Shown here: positions 16,476-20,365 of the stretch, one piece after another | Layout of the letters: each line of letters starts with the position of its first letter | How positions within the stretch are numbered: position 1 is the stretch's first letter | Assembly: GCA_022615595.1 (NCBI GenBank) | Contig: JAKEGI010000022.1 | Span: 1 to 20,365 of the forward strand | Direction of reading: 5' to 3' | DNA from: Bacteroidales bacterium | GTDB lineage: Bacteria; Bacteroidota; Bacteroidia; Bacteroidales; VadinHA17 | DNA length: 20,365 nt | The notes under the pieces: generated by a model | Told to the model about the DNA's origin: nothing | What the model saw: only the letters and a program-made list of their open reading frames with translations | Databases searched by the model: none | Made by a program: the position numbers and the translations under genes

Positions 16476-16491
16476 AATTGGTCGACCAATT
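16476..16491. promoter_or_regulatory. Perfect palindrome, probable GntR/FadR-family (ExuR/UxuR-like) operator
   Basis: The sequence AATTGGTCGACCAATT is a perfect 16-bp palindrome 73 bp upstream of the susC start codon. The core TTGGTnnACCAA is the type of site bound by GntR/FadR-family regulators; the proteobacterial ExuR/UxuR sites for hexuronate genes have nearly the same arms (AATTGGTATACCAATT). GntR-family control of alginate genes is also known in Bacteroidota. A repeated half-site, AATTGGT, lies at 16450-16456 within the imperfect palindrome at 16448-16459. No regulator of this family is encoded in the window, so the binding protein would be elsewhere. Identity of the regulator is inferred from the motif alone. 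Confidence 0.6.
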
Positions 16492-16517
16492 TAAGAAACA
16501 TTCTTATTTAAACAAAA
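16485..16517 (-). promoter_or_regulatory. Candidate susC promoter (Bacteroidota -33/-7 type)
   Basis: Read on the minus strand, a TTTG element (within CTATTTTG) is followed after a 19-bp spacer by TAAATTGG. The latter matches the Bacteroides -7 consensus TAnnTTTG at all but one fixed position. The -7 element would overlap the palindromic operator, which suits repression by occlusion, and gives a 5' leader of about 70-80 nt. The region is AT-rich, so chance matches are easy. Confidence 0.35.
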
Positions 16518-16611
16518 TAGTTAGCCTATTATTTCTTTTTTTTAATGAGGAATTCCATTTTAGTGAATTAAGTGCCATAATATCTGCCAATCTGGACAGA
16601 GTCTATAATAA

Positions 16612-16768
16612 AAATATATGTATCACTTGACTTTACGACTCATTTTTGGGGCTATTGGTTATGAGGTCTGCCGTCAACTGAGGGATGATATCAGCCAGTT
16701 TCAAGAGGCAGTTCGGCAAGACTCCTTCAGAATATCTTGGTGAGGTGAAAACAAAGAAAAGTGTCTGA
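16612..16768 (+). pseudogene. Remnant of an AraC-family regulator, C-terminal helix-turn-helix
   Basis: Plus-strand fragment divergent from susC and tail-to-tail with the SDR gene. One frame (from 16612) reads HLTLRLIFGAIGYE, like the first recognition unit of an AraC HTH ('isLrdIA.aiGYe'), and then DDISQF. Another frame (16685-16768) reads MISASFKRQFGKTPSEYLG, nearly the canonical AraC end ('FSrsFKRqFGkTPseYl'), and stops at TGA 16766-16768. The two halves are out of frame, the link between them is altered and there are stops upstream. The rest of the regulator is missing. It is therefore a decayed regulator, not a short gene. PULs often carry an AraC-type or hybrid two-component regulator next to susC, so this may be the former local activator. 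Confidence 0.65.
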
Positions 16769-16780
16769 CGGATATTCTTC

Positions 16781-17533
16781 TCAGGAAAAATAGGTACCTC
16801 CGTTGATATCAACATTCAGGCCGGTAAGGAATGATGCCTCATCTGAAACCAGATAGGCAATCAGGTCAGCTACCTCCTCTGCTTTTCCTTCTCTTCTGAG
16901 CGGAGTGGCGGCTGCAACACGTTCTCTTACCTCTGATTTAGTAAACCTGTCATGGAATGAGGTGGCTATCATACCCGGAGCCAGGGCATTAACCCTGATA
17001 TTTTTTGGCCCAAGCTCCTTGGCCATTGACCTGGTAAAAGTCATCACGGCGCCTTTGGCAGCCGCGTAGGCTGAGGCACCCGGCCCACCTCCGTCGCGGG
17101 CTGCCTGGGATGAGAAGAAGATGATGGAGCCGCCTTCCGTCATGTAAGGCACAACCTCACGTGTTGTCAGGAAGGCTGACTTAATATTGACATTCATGAG
17201 GAAATCCCAGAACTCCTCTTCCATTTCGGTGATTGTCTTCCTGGCTACAAGACCCCCGACAACATTGACAAGGATATCAAGTCTCCCGTTGAATGCTGAC
17301 AGAGCATTCTTAACCAGATTCTTAACATCATCTGCCTTTGTCATATCACCGGCTACAGCTATAGCCTCCCCACCCATGTCGCTTATCATCCTTAGAGTCT
17401 CATCTGCATCCTCTTTGTTGTCAAAATAGTTGAGCACGACCTTTGCCCCCTCGAGGGCCAGTTTTAATGAAACCTGGCGTCCGATGTCACGTGCGCCTCC
17501 TGTTACTATTGCAATTTTTCCTGCTAATTTCAT
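16781..17533 (-). CDS. SDR-family oxidoreductase, probable DEH/KDG-pathway reductase
   Basis: Classical short-chain dehydrogenase of 250 residues, cytoplasmic, no signal. The Rossmann motif is TGGARDIG (11-18), where the usual middle Gly of TGxxxGxG is Asp16. Other elements are NVVGG (90-94), Asn116, Ser142, Tyr156-x3-Lys160 and the C-terminal DINGGTYFS. In alginate operons a member of this family reduces 4-deoxy-L-erythro-5-hexoseulose uronate (DEH) to 2-keto-3-deoxygluconate; KduD-type relatives act on 5-keto-4-deoxyuronate. Its place after the PL17, KdgF and MFS genes supports such a role. The exact substrate and NADH/NADPH preference are not fixed by the sequence, and it could also be annotated as a generic FabG-like SDR. 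It is the last gene of the right module. Confidence 0.85.
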   Translation of the reverse strand: MKLAGKIAIVTGGARDIGRQVSLKLALEGAKVVLNYFDNKEDADETLRMISDMGGEAIAVAGDMTKADDVKNLVKNALSAFNGRLDILVNVVGGLVARKTITEMEEEFWDFLMNVNIKSAFLTTREVVPYMTEGGSIIFFSSQAARDGGGPGASAYAAAKGAVMTFTRSMAKELGPKNIRVNALAPGMIATSFHDRFTKSEVRERVAAATPLRREGKAEEVADLIAYLVSDEASFLTGLNVDINGGTYFS

Positions 17534-17559
17534 ATTTTCTGTTTTACCTGTGTTAATAC

Positions 17560-18828
17560 TTACTTTTCCTGAACAGGGCCTATCTTCCTTGCCAGTATGT
17601 AGACGGCAGCTATTCCAAGAGGCACAAAGACCGCAATCATAATAAAAATCGGGATATATGATATTTTTGAAATGGCCGGAACGAGGAAATTCATTGTTAT
17701 AACTCCGAAGACACCGACGGTACCGCCTAAGCCTGCAAGTGATCCGACTGATTTGCCATAGAAGAGGTCGCTGGGCATTGTCTGGATATTGCCAATGGCA
17801 AACTGAAAGCCAAAGAGGACAAATGCAACAATGCCAACAAATTTCACTGGTGTGTCAGCAAAGAGAATTGTAGCCAGAAGTCCCACAAACATTATCACAC
17901 CACCGATGGTTATGGCTGTCTTCCTCGCTCTGTTAATTGTAGCACCTTTTGAGATAAGGTTCCCGGAGAACCATCCTCCGCTCAGGCTTCCTATTGCTGC
18001 GCCAAGATATGGGAACCATGCAAAAAGGCCTATCTGTTTCACATCGAATCCATAAACGTCAGCAAGATAGAGAGGCATCCAGCCTACAAAAAGCCACCAT
18101 ATAGGTTCAAGGAAGAGGCGTGACACCAGCACTGCCCACGATTCGCGGTGTGATAAAATTTCCTTTAATCCCAGGGCTTTCTGATTCTTTGCCTCTGCCT
18201 CAAGCTTATGCTGCCCGGCAATGATATAATCCTGCTCCTCTTTTGTGATCCATGGGTGCCTGGCAGGACCTGCCTTGTTTATTAACAGCCAGGGAATTAT
18301 CCATATAATCCCGAATGAACCGGCAATCATAAATGTTATCTTCCATCCGAAGGCAGCCCAGAGGGTCGCAATCAGGGGAGGCGCAATAACCGATCCGACA
18401 GATGCTCCTGCATTAAAAATACCCTGTGCAGCGGCACGCTCCCTAATAGGGAACCATTCAGCATTGCTCTTTGCCGCACCCGGCCAGTTACCTGCCTCAC
18501 CGAGACCCAGTGTCACGCGGAAGAAGCTGAAAGAGAGAATTCCTCTTGCCACAGAATGCATGAATGATGATACCCCCCAGACAGTGATAGCAATGACATA
18601 TCCTATCCGTGTTCCCACCTTGTCAAAGAGCCTGCCTGAAAGTAACTGCCCGATCGCATAGGAGATCATGAATACATTAAGTATTACTGCATAGTCATTC
18701 TTGGTCATTCCGAGATCAGCCGAGATACTTGGCCACATAATGGCCAAAGTACTCCGGTCAATATAGTTTATGACAGTAGCCAGTCCTATAAGACTGATAA
18801 TTACCCATCTAAGTCCTTTGATTTTCAT
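17560..18828 (-). CDS. MFS hexuronate-type transporter (ACS family, ExuT-like)
   Basis: Inner-membrane major facilitator of 422 residues with about 12 hydrophobic segments. It belongs to the anion:cation symporter group: NYIDRSTLA in helix 1 (21-29), the MFS loop motif GRLFDKVGTR (65-74) and the family block RVTLGLGEAGNWPGAAK (104-120). A central cytoplasmic loop (about 190-225) is rich in charged residues. ExuT-like members import hexuronates, and homologues in alginate operons are thought to import DEH or unsaturated uronates with protons. The start lies 5 bp after the KdgF stop, so translation is probably coupled. It is the likely route for monomers that PL17 and GH88 release in the periplasm. 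Substrate is inferred from context. Confidence 0.9.
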   Translation of the reverse strand: MKIKGLRWVIISLIGLATVINYIDRSTLAIMWPSISADLGMTKNDYAVILNVFMISYAIGQLLSGRLFDKVGTRIGYVIAITVWGVSSFMHSVARGILSFSFFRVTLGLGEAGNWPGAAKSNAEWFPIRERAAAQGIFNAGASVGSVIAPPLIATLWAAFGWKITFMIAGSFGIIWIIPWLLINKAGPARHPWITKEEQDYIIAGQHKLEAEAKNQKALGLKEILSHRESWAVLVSRLFLEPIWWLFVGWMPLYLADVYGFDVKQIGLFAWFPYLGAAIGSLSGGWFSGNLISKGATINRARKTAITIGGVIMFVGLLATILFADTPVKFVGIVAFVLFGFQFAIGNIQTMPSDLFYGKSVGSLAGLGGTVGVFGVITMNFLVPAISKISYIPIFIMIAVFVPLGIAAVYILARKIGPVQEK

Positions 18829-18833
18829 CAGTG

Positions 18834-19202
18834 TTATTTTTTGCCACCGAAGTATGAAAGTGCCGTTCCGTCAAGAAAATCTTCCCTGACAGGGCTGAAG
18901 ACATCTATCAGAATTCCATCCTCAAGACAGAGGGCTGAATGTGGTATGTTCGGCTTAATGTAAACCCCGTCACCTTCCTTAATGATTCGCTTCTCATCTC
19001 CGATACAGAACTCAAATTTGCCTGACGTCGCATAGGTTGCCTGTGAATGAAAATGGTGGTGTTGTGAACCAACCGATCCTTTTTTGAACCTGACTTTAAC
19101 CATCATGATCTGGGTGTTATATCCCATTATCTGGCGTGATACACCGCCTCCAAGCTCTTCCCATTGCAGGTCATCACCCGGTAAAAAAACTGAGCTTTCC
19201 AT
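18834..19202 (-). CDS. kdgF: KdgF-type cupin, unsaturated uronate linearisation
   Basis: Single-domain cupin of 122 residues without signal peptide. KdgF proteins catalyse the opening of 4,5-unsaturated monouronates from alginate or pectin to the linear keto form, which otherwise happens slowly and spontaneously. The metal site is HHHFHSQATY (His48, His50 and Gln54 as likely ligands) together with His88 in PNIPH. The KdgF signature IDVFSPVREDFL (99-110) follows, with the Asp/Arg pair (Asp100, Arg106) that is important in characterised KdgF. Length and spacing fit the family well. It lies 10 bp after PL17 and 5 bp before the transporter, a typical alginate-module arrangement. Confidence 0.9.
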   Translation of the reverse strand: MESSVFLPGDDLQWEELGGGVSRQIMGYNTQIMMVKVRFKKGSVGSQHHHFHSQATYATSGKFEFCIGDEKRIIKEGDGVYIKPNIPHSALCLEDGILIDVFSPVREDFLDGTALSYFGGKK

Positions 19203-19212
19203 AATTCTTTAT

Positions 19213-20365
19213 TTATTCTGTTATTAATTGATAATTTCCCTTCCATCTTAATTCTTCACCCCGGTAGCTGGCAGAGTGTTCTTTATCGGGGTCATTGATA
19301 TGTGAAACGCCAAGCTTTATCTTTTCTCCTGATGCCAGGGTGATTACAATGAGCGAGCAGTCATCGCCTGATGATTGCAGTTCAAGGGTTTTAACTGAAC
19401 CTGACGAATTTTGAACCGATTCATCAAAAGGAAGATAGCTGCCATGAGCTTCTGTAACCGAGAGAAATGCATGGTTCCTGGTATTATTCTGCCTGAATAT
19501 TATGCCTGGCTGATAGCGCAGGTTGTCATGCGGGTCTCCGGCTCCGAGGCTGGTAAAGTAAACATCAGTCAATCTGTTACCCAGGACGGAGAGGCTATAG
19601 AATCGCCGGTCATTCATGATTGTTACCGAGGCAGTCGTGTCGACTGATTCTGCAACACCGTCAACCCACAGATGCTGGTAACCGTTTTTGACACCGAATG
19701 CTTTCTTTGAGACAAGTTCCTTGTCATATTTAAAATTAACAGCTGTGATCTGTCCGTTATAGTAAAACGGCAGATCATAGACTGCAGTCCCGGCATTTGT
19801 TATGCGATACAGGTCAATGATAAACAGCCTGTTGTATGCATTCAGCAGACCGATTGTCCTCTGAAGTACAATGCCGTCATAGCTGTTTGAGTCAGCAGCA
19901 GCCACGATCTGAAAACCTGAATTGTGCAGGTCATAGAATAAGAGTGTTGGATGGTACTCCTCCGCAGCCTTTACGCTGGCGCCGAACTGAGATTGGCCGT
20001 TCACTGCAACAGTGTTGTGTGCAATTGTCTGCACAGCCCAGCTCTTGTTTTCAGGCAGATACCGTCCTCCGTCCTTGCTCTCAACATTTACAAATCTTGC
20101 GGCACCGTAATCTGCAAATATCTCATTACCGCGGTCATAGAAGATAAATGAAAGCCTGTCAAAGTGGCCATGGCCCATCCCCTGGGTGGTAAACTTGAAT
20201 ATGACAGAGCTCTGGTTCTCTCCATCACCTGATCTCATTATTGCCATTCCGCCTTTAGTACCATTAATACCGTCACTCAGGAAGAGTGATCTGCGGACAA
20301 AAGGCTCAGCAAGGCCAGCCTGGATCATCTCTGCGACTGCCAGCCCGTCACGGCTGAGCATTACA
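19213..20365 (-). CDS. PL17 exo-oligoalginate lyase, 5' end beyond right edge
   Basis: C-terminal 383 or so residues of a lyase that normally has about 700-750, so the N-terminal catalytic barrel (with its Asn/His/Tyr residues) lies outside the window. Numbering from the first visible Met (20361), the heparinase II/III-like beta domain contains GMGHGHFDRL (61-70), FADYGAARF (82-90), YLPENKSWAVQTIAHNT (101-117) and VNGQSQFG. His66, Asp84 and His115 have the same spacing as the Zn ligands His415, Asp433 and His464 of Saccharophagus Alg17c, and Tyr101 corresponds to its Tyr450. This places the protein in PL17 subfamily 2 rather than among true heparinases. These enzymes cut unsaturated monouronate from the ends of alginate (mainly mannuronate) oligomers. 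The frame remains open past the right edge. Confidence 0.92.
   Translation of the reverse strand, partial: VMLSRDGLAVAEMIQAGLAEPFVRRSLFLSDGINGTKGGMAIMRSGDGENQSSVIFKFTTQGMGHGHFDRLSFIFYDRGNEIFADYGAARFVNVESKDGGRYLPENKSWAVQTIAHNTVAVNGQSQFGASVKAAEEYHPTLLFYDLHNSGFQIVAAADSNSYDGIVLQRTIGLLNAYNRLFIIDLYRITNAGTAVYDLPFYYNGQITAVNFKYDKELVSKKAFGVKNGYQHLWVDGVAESVDTTASVTIMNDRRFYSLSVLGNRLTDVYFTSLGAGDPHDNLRYQPGIIFRQNNTRNHAFLSVTEAHGSYLPFDESVQNSSGSVKTLELQSSGDDCSLIVITLASGEKIKLGVSHINDPDKEHSASYRGEELRWKGNYQLITE

Larger units (their letters stand above)
16404..16780. other. 377-bp regulatory gap between the two modules
   Basis: This is the only intergenic stretch longer than 100 bp in the window. The half nearest susC is strongly AT-rich and carries a perfect palindrome, a weaker similar site and promoter-like elements. 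The half nearest the SDR gene holds the remains of an AraC-type regulator on the plus strand. No convincing intrinsic terminator follows the SDR stop, so read-through from the right module into susC cannot be excluded. Confidence 0.8.

Noticed and set aside
16081..16494. Plus-strand open frame of 137 codons opposite the susC start
   Set aside because: It is the antisense shadow of the SusC signal peptide and N-terminal domain and extends into the AT-rich regulatory region; no protein-like features.
16633..16815. Minus-strand open frame of 60 codons at the end of the SDR gene
   Set aside because: It overlaps the SDR 3' end in another frame and is antisense to the AraC remnant; the plus-strand reading explains the sequence better.
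19213..20365. Annotation of the right-edge gene as heparinase II/III or heparin lyase
   Set aside because: The beta domain is shared with heparinase II/III proteins, but the Zn-ligand spacing and the ADYGAARF and AHNT blocks match PL17 oligoalginate lyases, and the KdgF/MFS/SDR neighbours support this.
1..20365. CRISPR arrays, tRNA or rRNA genes, insertion sequences
   Set aside because: No repeat-spacer series, no tRNA-like cloverleaf and no transposase or terminal inverted repeats were seen on either strand.

Overview
The window looks like part of a polysaccharide utilization locus (PUL) from a Bacteroidota genome. The signs are a SusC/SusD pair, lipoproteins with the Bacteroidota surface-export signal, AT-rich spacers without clear Shine-Dalgarno sequences, and a trace of a type IX secretion sorting tail. 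The serine-type sulfatase fits an anaerobic or facultative lineage. The T9SS tail points away from classical gut Bacteroides and towards Marinilabiliales/Prolixibacteraceae-like or other environmental Bacteroidales; the lineage is inference. All intact genes lie on the minus strand, so transcription runs from high to low coordinates.

Right module (20365 to 16781): a 5'-truncated PL17 exo-oligoalginate lyase, a KdgF-type cupin, an ExuT-like MFS transporter and an SDR reductase, with gaps of 5 to 26 bp. This is the typical set for turning unsaturated uronate oligomers into 2-keto-3-deoxygluconate (KDG). A 377-bp non-coding gap follows. It holds a perfect 16-bp palindrome that resembles GntR-family (ExuR/UxuR-like) operators, a possible susC promoter, and the wreck of an AraC-type regulator on the plus strand.

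Left module (16403 to 1): susC, susD, a small FIVAR-like surface lipoprotein, an intercistronic hairpin terminator, a CE20-like acetylesterase, an S1 sulfatase, two tandem PL38-type lyases separated by an orphan T9SS sorting-domain fragment, a GH2 enzyme, a GH88 unsaturated glucuronyl hydrolase, and the 5' two-thirds or less of uxaC (uronate isomerase), cut by the left edge.

Proposed workflow (inference): SusCD and the FIVAR lipoprotein bind and import a uronate-rich glycan. The esterase and sulfatase remove acetyl and sulfate groups, and the PL38 lyases cleave the uronan backbone. PL17 and GH88 release the 4,5-unsaturated uronate, and GH2 removes beta-linked galactose or glucuronate. KdgF and the SDR convert unsaturated uronate to KDG, the MFS protein imports monomers, and UxaC handles saturated glucuronate. 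Pure alginate carries neither sulfate nor neutral sugars, so the target is more likely a decorated glucuronan- or mannuronan-containing polymer, or two substrates served by one locus.
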